Below are positions 1 to 6,008 of a stretch of 6,089 nt of DNA, piece after piece. The stretch spans positions 1 to 6,089 of the forward strand of contig CAZJUC010000197.1 of the NCBI GenBank assembly GCA_964549065.1. The letters run 5' to 3'. The notes below the pieces were generated by a model. It was not told where the DNA came from. It worked only from the letters and a program-made list of their open reading frames with translations, and searched no databases. How positions within the stretch are numbered: position 1 is the stretch's first letter; every line of letters begins with the position of its first letter. The translations under genes were made by a program, and so were the position numbers. The DNA comes from Sva-07 sp964549065. GTDB lineage: Bacteria > Actinomycetota > Acidimicrobiia > Acidimicrobiales > Ilumatobacteraceae.

Positions 1-3000
1 TTCGCTCGGCGGATCCTGTTCGACTTCCCGATCGATGCCGGCCTCCCGCCCGGGTTCACGGTGCTCGACGAACTCGAGAGCAGCCTCGCCTTCGAGGAAC
101 AGTGGGGCGACCTCCTCGACCGGCTGCTCGACCACGACGAGCCCGACGGCGGGCTGTTGGCGGGTGGTCGAGCACTCGTCGAGCTGTGCGAGTTCGACGG
201 CTTCGGCGTCAACAAGGGCGCTCGTCGGATGGCCGACGACTTCCGTTCGAACTGGGACCTGGTGAGCGACCGTGTCGACCTGTCCGACCCGGGGCCTCTG
301 CACCTCGACACCACCGCCATCGAAGGCCTGGTCGCCCGGATCACCGCGACTCCGCTGCCGCCCGACGACACGCAGGCCGAGACGGTGGCCGACGTCGACG
401 CCCGCGCAGCAGGCATCCACAGCGAGAGCCTGCGCACCCGCCTCGAGGCCGTTGCCTCTCTCGACGAGAAGTTCGGCGACTGGGACGAACGCAAGCGGTT
501 CCCCGGCGCCAAGGGCAAGTGGACCAAGGCGTTCGGAGCCGGAGGCGAGGACGCGCTCGAAGCGATCCGCGCCGACGAGGTCGAGCTGGGCCGCCGTGCG
601 CGCGAACTGCTCGAACACGTCAAACGCCACCGTCGACTCGTGTTGGGCGCGATCCTCGGTCGGTTCGTGCTCGACGCGGCAGCCGAGCGAGCCAGCAGTG
701 GGCACCTCGAGTTCCACGACCTGCTCGTCCTCGCCCGCCGTCTGCTCACCGACCACCCGAACGTACGCCGCCTGCTGCACCAACGCTACGAGCGTGTGCT
801 GCTCGACGAATTCCAGGACACCGATCCGATCCAGCTCGAGATCGCCGTCCGCCTCACCGCCGCACCGGACGACCCGGCGCAGACAGCATCCACCACGTCA
901 CACGGCCGCTCGTGGCGCGACCTGCTTCCGTTGCCCGGACGGCTGTTCATCGTCGGCGATCCCAAGCAGTCGATCTACCGGTTCCGGCGCGCCGACATCT
1001 CGCAATACCTGCGCGCTGCCGACCAGGTCGGCGCCGACGACGTGCGGCTGTCGGCGAACTTCCGCTCCACCAGGGCGGTGATCGATTTCGTCAACGACGC
1101 CTTCTCCCGACTGATCACGTACGAAGCCGACGCCCAACCGGCGTTCCAGCCGCTCGACGCCTGCAGGCCGCCGGCTCGACTCGACCACGGCACGGTGTCA
1201 CTCATCGGCGTCGACCGCCACGACGACCTCGCCGCCAACCAACGCACGGGCGAACTGGGCGCAGCCGACGCCCTCCGGCTCCGCGAAGCCGCCGATGTCG
1301 CCGCCACCGTGTCCACCGCGCTGGCCGACGGCTGGTCCGTGTACGACGGGACGATCGACGAGTTGCGCCCGTGCCGCCCCGGTGACATCTGCATCCTGTT
1401 GCCGACTCGCATCTCGCTGCCCTCGCTCGAAGCCGAGCTCCGGCGGGCCGAGCTCGCCTACCGGGCCGAGAACTCCTCGGTGGTGTACGCCACGTCCGAG
1501 GTCCGTCAGTTGCTGCTGGCGCTGCGGGCCGCCGATGACCCGACCGACACGTTGGCCCTCGTCGAGACGTTGCGCAGCCCGCTGTACGGCTGCAGCGACG
1601 TCGAGCTGTGGGAGTGGCGGTCCGGCGGTGGCACCTGGAACCTGTGGGCCACATCGCCGGCGCAACTCCGCGACCATGCCGTCGGCGAAGCGATCAGCCA
1701 CGTGCGGTCGGTGGCCGAACGGGTCGGCACCACCTCGGCAGCCGATCTGCTCGCCGCCGTGGCCGACGAACGACGCCTGTTCGATCTCGCCCTCGACGGC
1801 CCCGACGCCCGTGACGTCTGGCGTCGACTGCGCTACGTCATCGAGCAGGCACGGGCCTGGGCCGACGCCGGTGGCCACGGTGTGCGTCGCTACCTCCAGT
1901 GGGCCACGTTGCAGGCGTCGGAGAGCCGGGTCGCCGACACGATCCTGCCCGAGAACGACCACGACGCGGTGCGCGTGATGACGGTCCACGCCGCCAAGGG
2001 GCTCGAGTTCCCGATCACGATCGTCGCCGGGCTCACCACCAGGCCGCGCCGGGCCACGACCAACGGCGTGGTGTGGGCGAACGACACCTGGATGCTCGCC
2101 GGGCGCGGCGATGACGGCGTGTTCGTCGCCCACCAACCGATCGACGAGCAGATGGGTGACGCCGAACGACGACGGCTGCTGTACGTCGCGTGCACCCGGG
2201 CGGTCGACCATCTGGTGGTGTCGCTCCACCGCGGAGCCCCCACGAAGAACAACGCCGACTACGCCGATTGGGGACCGCTGACGTCAGCCGAGCTGCTGTG
2301 GGCGGCGGGCGCAGCAGAACCGACGTCGGGTGCGCACGCCGCAGCGGTCGAACTTCGGCGGGTGCTCCCCAATCGATCGCAGCCGACTCAGCTCGACTGG
2401 GCCGACGCCGGCGAATGGCAGAGCGAACGCAACCGGGTGTTCACCGCAGCGTCGCGACGCACCGGTATCGCAGCCACGCGGCTCTCCGAGGAGCTCGCCG
2501 GGGTCGACGGGCGCGACGCCGTCGACGATCCCGGCCTCGAGAAGCGCCCCGTCAACGTCGAACTCCCACCCTGGCAGCGGGGGCGCTACGGCACCAGCAT
2601 CGGTCGGGCCGTTCACGGGGTGCTGCAGTTCTGCGACCTGGGCACCGGCTCCGACATCGACAACCTTGCACGGGCCCAGTGCGCGTCCGAGGGCGTGATC
2701 GGCCTCGAACCGCAGGTCGCAGCGTTGGCCCGGTCGGCCCTCACCACACCGGTCGTGCGGACGGTGGCCGGCGGCGCCGAACACTGGCGCGAGCTGTTCG
2801 TCGTCGCTCCCGTGGGCAGTCGCGTGCTCGAGGGCTACGTCGACCTGTTGGTACGCACCCCGAGCGGGCTCGTGATCGTCGACTACAAGACCGATCAGTG
2901 GTCGGGCCCGGTGCAGTCCGCCGAACGCGTCGGGCGGTACCGCTTGCAGCTCGCCGCCTACGCAGCTGCGCTCACCACGGTGCTCGACGAGCCGATCGTC

Positions 3001-3102
3001 GGGGGCATCCTGGTGCGGTGCTCGCCGAAGGGTGACGCCGACGAGATCCACGTCGACGACTGGGACGCTGCGCTCGACGCAGTGCGCAGCGCGGTCGAGT
3101 GA
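1..3102 (+). CDS. UvrD/RecB-family ATP-dependent DNA helicase-nuclease, AddA-like (5' end outside window)
   Basis: This is the large subunit type of bacterial double-strand-break processing enzymes: it unwinds DNA ends using ATP and trims them with a fused nuclease to prepare for recombination. The frame is open from base 1, and the residues before the GTG at 61 (FARRILFDFP, then AGLPPGF) match the family's motif Ia region, so the GTG is internal and the Walker A segment is upstream. Counting residues from base 1, SF1 motifs appear in order: II, VLLDEFQDTD (from 266); III, FIVGDPKQSIYRFRRAD (from 316); IV, RLSANFRST (349); V, TVHAAKGLEF (661); VI, LLYVACTRA (726). The C-terminal PD-(D/E)XK nuclease is intact: GRAVH (His872), EGYVD (Asp948), VDYKTD (Asp961, Lys963) and the QLAAY motif (Gln983, Tyr987). 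AddA, AdnA/B and RecB-like families share these motifs, so the exact subfamily is inferred. A partner AddB-like gene, if present, would lie upstream. The stop is 3 bases from a convergent gene. Confidence 0.93.
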   Translation, partial: FARRILFDFPIDAGLPPGFTVLDELESSLAFEEQWGDLLDRLLDHDEPDGGLLAGGRALVELCEFDGFGVNKGARRMADDFRSNWDLVSDRVDLSDPGPLHLDTTAIEGLVARITATPLPPDDTQAETVADVDARAAGIHSESLRTRLEAVASLDEKFGDWDERKRFPGAKGKWTKAFGAGGEDALEAIRADEVELGRRARELLEHVKRHRRLVLGAILGRFVLDAAAERASSGHLEFHDLLVLARRLLTDHPNVRRLLHQRYERVLLDEFQDTDPIQLEIAVRLTAAPDDPAQTASTTSHGRSWRDLLPLPGRLFIVGDPKQSIYRFRRADISQYLRAADQVGADDVRLSANFRSTRAVIDFVNDAFSRLITYEADAQPAFQPLDACRPPARLDHGTVSLIGVDRHDDLAANQRTGELGAADALRLREAADVAATVSTALADGWSVYDGTIDELRPCRPGDICILLPTRISLPSLEAELRRAELAYRAENSSVVYATSEVRQLLLALRAADDPTDTLALVETLRSPLYGCSDVELWEWRSGGGTWNLWATSPAQLRDHAVGEAISHVRSVAERVGTTSAADLLAAVADERRLFDLALDGPDARDVWRRLRYVIEQARAWADAGGHGVRRYLQWATLQASESRVADTILPENDHDAVRVMTVHAAKGLEFPITIVAGLTTRPRRATTNGVVWANDTWMLAGRGDDGVFVAHQPIDEQMGDAERRRLLYVACTRAVDHLVVSLHRGAPTKNNADYADWGPLTSAELLWAAGAAEPTSGAHAAAVELRRVLPNRSQPTQLDWADAGEWQSERNRVFTAASRRTGIAATRLSEELAGVDGRDAVDDPGLEKRPVNVELPPWQRGRYGTSIGRAVHGVLQFCDLGTGSDIDNLARAQCASEGVIGLEPQVAALARSALTTPVVRTVAGGAEHWRELFVVAPVGSRVLEGYVDLLVRTPSGLVIVDYKTDQWSGPVQSAERVGRYRLQLAAYAAALTTVLDEPIVGGILVRCSPKGDADEIHVDDWDAALDAVRSAVE

Positions 3103-3105
3103 CGT

Positions 3106-3918
3106 TCAGGCGTCGACCGAGGTCTCGGGGGAGGTTGCGTCGACGGACACAGCATCCCTGGGGCGGTGCGAACGAACCCGCACCGCCCGATGGTCGGCGA
3201 CGGGTGTGACCGCCGCACGACCGAGCTGGAACACACCGCGGAAGGCGAGTCGCCCGAACAACCTCAGCACCACGAGTGCGAGCAGCACCGCGAACACGAT
3301 GGCCGCCGGGACGGCCAACGTGGCGAGCAGCAGACGCCGATCCTCCGTCATCAGGCTGAGCACGCCGGAGTCGACACTGGTGCCGTCGACTCGCAATGTC
3401 CGAACCGGGTCGTCGATCTCCGGACACTCGACGGCGAGATCGTCGACGCCGACGACGTCGTTTCCTCCGAACGTCGGCTCAGCGGGCCGCACCGTCGACG
3501 ACAGCACCCCGAAGACCGGGTCGAGGCCGACACCGATCAGGTACTGCTCGCCAGGCTCGAGAAACCGGTAGTCGGGCCCGTAGCGCACGTCGACGAGTCC
3601 GTTGGCCTCCCAAGGTGCCAGCGACCCGGCACGCAGCTGATCGATCCTGAACCGCACGACCTGGGTGACGTCGTCCTTGGCGGTCATCGTGCCGGTGAAC
3701 ACCGCGTCGGCCCGATCAGGAACCGGACAGCCGACGGGGACGGGGATCAGGGATCCCGGCTGCAGATCCGTGTCCGGCGGTGGTGCCTGCGGGGCCACCG
3801 TGACCGGGACCGGCACGTCCGGTGGCACGGCGTGGACCACACCCCCCGACAGCGCGAGCGCGACTGGTACCACCGCGAGCAGGCCCAAGGGGGCGGCGCG
3901 TCGTGGCCGTTCTGTCAT
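3106..3918 (-). CDS. Secreted, membrane-anchored protein with putative NTR/TIMP-like outer domain
   Basis: No named family is certain. The 270-residue protein starts with a clear signal peptide: basic MTERPRR, a hydrophobic core, and an A-type cleavage site after VVHA (about residue 30). A proline-rich linker (31-62) follows. The outer domain (about 63-175) has two cysteines, Cys64 and Cys165, that could form a disulfide. It contains ADAVFTGTM, VVRFRID and EPGEQYLIGV, a pattern recalling NTR/TIMP-like OB-fold domains (a Cys, a 'vFtGtv' strand, a 'v.F.V...' strand, then 'pG..YLv'). A single hydrophobic helix (about 196-221) and a basic, cytoplasmic tail of about 50 residues follow, giving N-out/C-in topology. 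I chose the ATG at 3918 over an upstream ATG at 3999 because it puts the signal peptide at the N-terminus and has a -10-like box just before it; the longer form would add 27 atypical Trp/Gly-rich residues. Function unknown. Confidence 0.8.
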   Translation of the reverse strand: MTERPRRAAPLGLLAVVPVALALSGGVVHAVPPDVPVPVTVAPQAPPPDTDLQPGSLIPVPVGCPVPDRADAVFTGTMTAKDDVTQVVRFRIDQLRAGSLAPWEANGLVDVRYGPDYRFLEPGEQYLIGVGLDPVFGVLSSTVRPAEPTFGGNDVVGVDDLAVECPEIDDPVRTLRVDGTSVDSGVLSLMTEDRRLLLATLAVPAAIVFAVLLALVVLRLFGRLAFRGVFQLGRAAVTPVADHRAVRVRSHRPRDAVSVDATSPETSVDA

Positions 3919-3925
3919 CGACCTC

Positions 3926-3931
3926 AGGCTA
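3926..3931 (-). promoter_or_regulatory. Candidate -10 box for the NTR-like membrane protein gene
   Basis: On the minus strand TAGCCT (TANNNT consensus) is followed by 7 nt and then the ATG at 3918, the spacing expected if transcription begins at or next to the start codon. GAGG in those 7 nt could otherwise act as a weak, closely spaced Shine-Dalgarno. No convincing -35 is visible. This is inferred only from position and hexamer. Confidence 0.35.
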
Positions 3932-3999
3932 ACGAGCGACCACCGGGGGAATCCGGCAGCCCCACGCCACCACACCCCGCAACCACCGAAAAATCCCAC

Positions 4000-4024
4000 C
4001 AGCGTTGCGCTCAGCGCAACGCTG
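4000..4024 (-). terminator. Strong hairpin with T5 tract, probable terminator of the crotonase gene
   Basis: A perfect inverted repeat has 12-base arms (CAGCGTTGCGCT and AGCGCAACGCTG) around one central base. Read on the minus strand, i.e. in the direction of the crotonase gene, it is followed after seven bases by TTTTT (about 3988-3992). The small central loop would open to 3-5 nt in RNA. The stem and short T tract fit a Rho-independent-like terminator, though the T tract is short and slightly displaced. Its right arm runs into the first four bases of the 50-bp tandem repeat. Confidence 0.6.
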
Positions 4025-4123
4025 ACGCGCCATTTCGGGTTTCAGCGGCCCTGGAAGACGGAATCGCGACGCTGACGCGCCATTTCGGGTTTCAGCGGCC
4101 CTGGAAGACGGGATCGCGACGCT
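4021..4123. repeat. 50-bp tandem duplication of the 3' end of the crotonase gene (2.06 copies)
   Basis: Bases 4021-4070 and 4071-4120 are identical except at one position (A at 4062, G at 4112), and the first 3 bases of a third unit (GCT) follow. The second unit contains the last nine codons and the stop of the crotonase gene; the first unit repeats them downstream, so the 3' untranslated region carries a second R-D-S-V-F-Q-G-R-stop. The five bases ACGCT occur at 4019-4023, 4069-4073 and 4119-4123, which would provide the microhomology for slippage. Confidence 0.95.
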
Positions 4124-4892
4124 CCATGAACGCGCGGATCGCCTCGATCGTGTCGTTCGTGCCGAAGTTGACGGTCTGCGAGAGCCCCTCGTCGTCGAGC
4201 GCTTCTTCGAGCGTGACGTGCATCGAGTTGTTCAGCAACCGCTTCGACATCGCCAACGCAATCGGAGGGCCGGCAGCGAGTCGGGCGGCCCAGTCGTCGA
4301 CGAACGCATCGAGTTCGGCGTCGGGGAGCACTCGGTTGACGAGGCCCATCTCGGCGGCCTGCTCCGCGTCGATGATCTCTGCGAGCAACGCCAGTTCCTT
4401 GGCTCGGTGCATTCCGACGAGGCGGGGCAGCAGCCAGGATCCGCCGAAGTCGAGACTCAGGCCACGCTTGGCGAAGATCTCCGAGAACCGGGCATCGTCC
4501 GACGCCACGATTAGGTCGCATGACAACGCCATGTTCAACCCGGCGCCGACTGCAACACCGCGCACCTTGGCGATGGTTGGCTGCGGGATGCGGTGCAGCG
4601 CGAGGCAGACGTCGGTGATGTGACGCATCGCCGAGAGTTGGTGGGGTGGTGGGCCGTCGCCGGATCCCGCCTGCCACAGGTCGGCTCCGGAGCAGAAGTT
4701 GCCGCCGGCTCCGGTGAGCACCACGGCGCGATCCGCCGGATCGGCAGCGATCGCGCGGAACTCGGCGAGCAGTTCGTTCCACATCGTGCTGTCGGCGGCA
4801 TTCTTCTTCCCAGGTCGGCGCAGCGTGATCGTGACCACCCCGTCCGAACGTTCCACGGTGATCGATTCGAGCTCGCGGGTGTCAGAGGCCAT
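4092..4892 (-). CDS. Enoyl-CoA hydratase/isomerase (crotonase) superfamily protein
   Basis: This 266-residue cytosolic protein has the normal length and fold signatures of crotonases, which act on acyl-CoA thioesters. The first oxyanion-hole segment is FCSGADL (66-72), the second is VAVGAGLN (113-120), and the C-terminus is the usual RDPVFQGR. The two glutamates of classical enoyl-CoA hydratase (rat Glu144 and Glu164) are not conserved: by my hand alignment the first is Asn120 and the second falls in IFAKRG (139-144). Asp148, in GLSLDFGG, occupies the place used by PaaG-type and related isomerases. A shifted-double-bond isomerase or a hydratase-like enzyme with another acid/base is therefore more likely than a standard beta-oxidation hydratase; the substrate is unknown. 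The start is ATG at 4892, preceded by GGCGGGC, a weak ribosome site. The gene is head to head with a small membrane protein gene 23 bp away. Its 3' end is tandemly duplicated. Confidence 0.9.
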   Translation of the reverse strand: MASDTRELESITVERSDGVVTITLRRPGKKNAADSTMWNELLAEFRAIAADPADRAVVLTGAGGNFCSGADLWQAGSGDGPPPHQLSAMRHITDVCLALHRIPQPTIAKVRGVAVGAGLNMALSCDLIVASDDARFSEIFAKRGLSLDFGGSWLLPRLVGMHRAKELALLAEIIDAEQAAEMGLVNRVLPDAELDAFVDDWAARLAAGPPIALAMSKRLLNNSMHVTLEEALDDEGLSQTVNFGTNDTIEAIRAFMERRDPVFQGR

Positions 4893-4900
4893 GCCCGCCG

Positions 4901-4908
4901 ACGATACT
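4901..4908. promoter_or_regulatory. Overlapping back-to-back -10-like boxes between divergent genes
   Basis: The whole gap between the divergent start codons is 4893-4915. On the plus strand GATACT (4903-4908) is followed by 7 nt and the GTG at 4916. On the minus strand TATCGT (4906-4901) is followed by 8 nt and the ATG at 4892. Both spacings fit transcription starting at or beside the start codon (leaderless mRNAs, common in actinobacteria). Clear -35 elements are not visible and would have to lie inside the opposite coding region. Confidence 0.4.
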
Positions 4909-4915
4909 GACCGCC

Positions 4916-5026
4916 GTGGGATTCAACCCGTACCGGAAGTTCAAGGCGAGCCCGGCCGACTACGTCCTGGTCGCCTCGGCGTTGCTCGTGTCGCTCGCGT
5001 TGCTCGTCTGGGCCTTTGCCGGCTGA
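4916..5026 (+). CDS. Small single-TM membrane protein, 36 aa
   Basis: A GTG-started frame of 36 codons encodes MGFNPYRKFKAS, a short basic amphiphilic head, followed by PADYV and an uninterrupted hydrophobic helix (about residues 16-35, VLVASALLVSLALLVWAFA) ending in Gly-stop. By the positive-inside rule the head is cytoplasmic and the C-terminus outside. The composition (charged head, clean helix, no stray charges) is not what a random GC-rich frame gives, and no better frame covers the region. No Shine-Dalgarno precedes the GTG; a GATACT box 7 nt upstream suggests a leaderless transcript. It is head to head with the crotonase gene and tail to tail with yraN. Function unknown; I believe similar 'GFNP(Y/F)R...ADY' small proteins exist in actinobacteria, but this is from memory. 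Confidence 0.72.
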   Translation: MGFNPYRKFKASPADYVLVASALLVSLALLVWAFAG

Positions 5027-5038
5027 CCCGTGCGACTC

Positions 5039-5053
5039 TGGTGTCTGACGCCA
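5039..5053. terminator. Possible bidirectional hairpin between convergent genes
   Basis: TGGTGTC and GACGCCA are inverted around one base (one G-T pair), lying between the stop of the small membrane protein gene (5026) and the stop of yraN (5066). The position suits a shared terminator, but the stem is short and there is no T tract on either side. Confidence 0.25.
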
Positions 5054-5065
5054 CGAGCAAGAGCC

Positions 5066-5434
5066 TCAGAAGGCGTCGGTGAGCAGTTCGAGGTCGGTGC
5101 CGGTGATCGCCACGACGTCGAAGCGCACCGACCGTGCGTGGACCTCGTGCGCACGGAGCCACTCGACGGCGAGCTGACGGATCCGACGCTGTTTCGCGAC
5201 GGTGACAGCAGCGGACGCCGGTCCGAAGTCGGCGGTGCGGCGGGCCTTGACCTCGCTGAACACGTACGTCGGACCGTCGAGCACGACCAGGTCGAGTTCG
5301 CCGGTGGGCGTTCGCCAGTTGCGATCGAGAATCTCGTTGCCGAGACGCCGATAGTGCGCTGCGGCGAGGTCCTCTCCCCACTGACCGCGGGCGCGGTTGG
5401 ACAGATCGGGGTGGTTGGAGCGGTGTTCGGGCAT
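5066..5434 (-). CDS. yraN: YraN family protein (UPF0102), nuclease-fold
   Basis: The 122-residue protein has the usual length and core of the YraN/UPF0102 family, which adopts a PD-(D/E)XK, Holliday-junction-resolvase-like fold; its biochemical role is not settled. Visible conserved points are RGQWGEDLAA (Glu21), RNWRTPTGELDLV (Glu46, Asp48), VFSEVKAR (Glu61, Lys63) and RFDVVAI (Asp106). These give the E...D...ExK metal-site pattern, so the active site looks intact. The start at 5434 is decided by a strong ribosome site, GGAGGA, 6 nt upstream; longer in-frame extensions are arginine/serine-rich shadow of rplS. It lies 94 bp downstream of rplS on the same strand and is probably cotranscribed, unless the hairpin between them stops transcription. 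Confidence 0.93.
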   Translation of the reverse strand: MPEHRSNHPDLSNRARGQWGEDLAAAHYRRLGNEILDRNWRTPTGELDLVVLDGPTYVFSEVKARRTADFGPASAAVTVAKQRRIRQLAVEWLRAHEVHARSVRFDVVAITGTDLELLTDAF

Positions 5435-5440
5435 GCGGAG

Positions 5441-5446
5441 TCCTCC
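5441..5446 (-). promoter_or_regulatory. Ribosome binding site of yraN
   Basis: GGAGGA on the minus strand lies 6 nt before the ATG at 5434. It is the strongest Shine-Dalgarno in the window and fixes the start among several in-frame candidates. Confidence 0.75.
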
Positions 5447-5503
5447 GTCGAGACGCTGGGAGGGGCCGAGAGCCCGATGGAGGGACGCCGATGGACGTCG
5501 ACG

Positions 5504-5521
5504 GCTCGCCGTTCGGCGAGC
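5504..5521 (-). terminator. GC-rich hairpin just after rplS
   Basis: GCTCGCC and GGCGAGC form a 7-bp all but perfect GC stem around a 4-base loop, starting 7 bases after the rplS stop. There is no T tract on the minus strand, so it may be an attenuator or an mRNA 3'-end protecting/processing hairpin rather than a full terminator. It would let L19 be expressed well above YraN. The rest of the 5435-5528 gap shows only the yraN ribosome site. Confidence 0.45.
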
Positions 5522-5528
5522 GGGCGTG

Positions 5529-5876
5529 TCAGAAGTCGCGCTTCTCGCGGATCTTCGCGGCCTTGCCCCTGCGGTCGCGCAGGTAGTACAGCTTGGCCCG
5601 GCGGACATCGCCGCGCTTGACGACTTCGATCTTCTGCACGGTCGGGGTGTGCAGCGGGAAGGTGCGCTCGACACCCACGCCGTAGCTGAGCTTGCGGACC
5701 GTGTAGGTCTCCTGCAGCCCGCCGCCCTGACGGCCGATGACATCGCCCTGGAACACCTGGATGCGCTCCTTGCCGCCCTCGACGACGCGGACGTGCACCT
5801 TGAGCTCGTCACCCGCCTGGAAGTCGGGGATGTCGTCGCGAAGCGAATCGTTGTCGATGAGGTCAGTGGCTTTCAT
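5529..5876 (-). CDS. rplS: 50S ribosomal protein L19
   Basis: L19 sits at the 30S-50S interface of the ribosome and is a near-universal bacterial protein. The 115-residue sequence is typical in length and clearly recognisable: IPDFQAGDELKVHVRVVEG near the N-terminus, RIQVFQGDVIGRQGGG, ETYTVRKLSYGVGVERTFPLH, then a basic C-terminus with RRAKLYYLRDRRGKAAKI ending REKRDF. The ATG at 5876 is preceded by AGGTAG at short spacing, a moderate ribosome site. Upstream on the same strand is the probable trmD 3' end, in keeping with the rpsP-rimM-trmD-rplS operon; downstream is yraN. The 132-nt gap to the gene before it is long for this operon and may be a regulatory leader. Confidence 0.98.
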   Translation of the reverse strand: MKATDLIDNDSLRDDIPDFQAGDELKVHVRVVEGGKERIQVFQGDVIGRQGGGLQETYTVRKLSYGVGVERTFPLHTPTVQKIEVVKRGDVRRAKLYYLRDRRGKAAKIREKRDF

Positions 5877-6008
5877 GGCGTCTACCTGCGTTGTCGGGGC
5901 TGCGTGGTTGTGTGCGAGCCGGATGGCCGATGAGCATTCGTCCCGACCCCTGGCGAGCAGCTGTCGGGTGGCCTGATCACGGTCGCTCTCTCGCGCCGAT
6001 GGGGCCCG
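5877..6008 (-). promoter_or_regulatory. rplS leader region with two possible hairpins
   Basis: This 132-nt stretch between the probable trmD stop and rplS holds no convincing gene. Two inverted repeats are visible: CGG-CGC paired with GCG-(A)-CCG at 5980-5998, and CCCGAC/GTCGGG arms at 5942-5968 around a 15-base loop. Ribosomal protein L19 leaders are known from other bacterial groups; whether this one binds L19 cannot be told from one sequence. It ends in the AGGTAG ribosome site. Confidence 0.35.

Noticed and set aside
61..63. GTG at 61 as the start of the helicase
   Set aside because: The frame is open to base 1 and the residues before it match the family's motif Ia region, so the true start is outside the window.
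1198..2229. 343-codon minus-strand open frame inside the helicase
   Set aside because: Fully antisense to conserved helicase motifs; Gly/Arg/Val/His-rich composition without a domain. Shadow of biased codon use.
3101..3114. GACG...CGTC hairpin at the helicase stop as a terminator
   Set aside because: Only a 4-bp stem and no T tract; expected by chance in sequence this GC-rich.
3919..3999. Longer N-terminus of the NTR-like protein from the ATG at 3999
   Set aside because: The 27 extra residues would precede the signal peptide, and their Trp/Gly-rich composition looks like translated non-coding DNA.
4021..4123. CRISPR or mobile-element origin of the repeat
   Set aside because: Two adjacent units with no spacer, derived from the neighbouring gene's own 3' end; no inverted termini or transposase.
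3166..4623. 485-codon plus-strand open frame
   Set aside because: It runs antisense across two well-supported minus-strand genes and the intergenic repeat. Its His/Arg-rich then Ser/Ala-rich composition is that of a GC-rich shadow frame, with no recognisable domain.
4042..4782. Alternative minus-strand frame ending in the same VFQGR peptide as the crotonase
   Set aside because: It ends with RDSVFQGR only because the 50-bp duplication puts a copy of the gene tail into this frame; the rest is Arg-rich shadow of the crotonase gene.
5435..5812. N-terminal extension of YraN to 5812
   Set aside because: It overlaps rplS antisense-free but out of frame, has Arg/Ser-rich shadow composition, and a strong ribosome site sits before the ATG at 5434.
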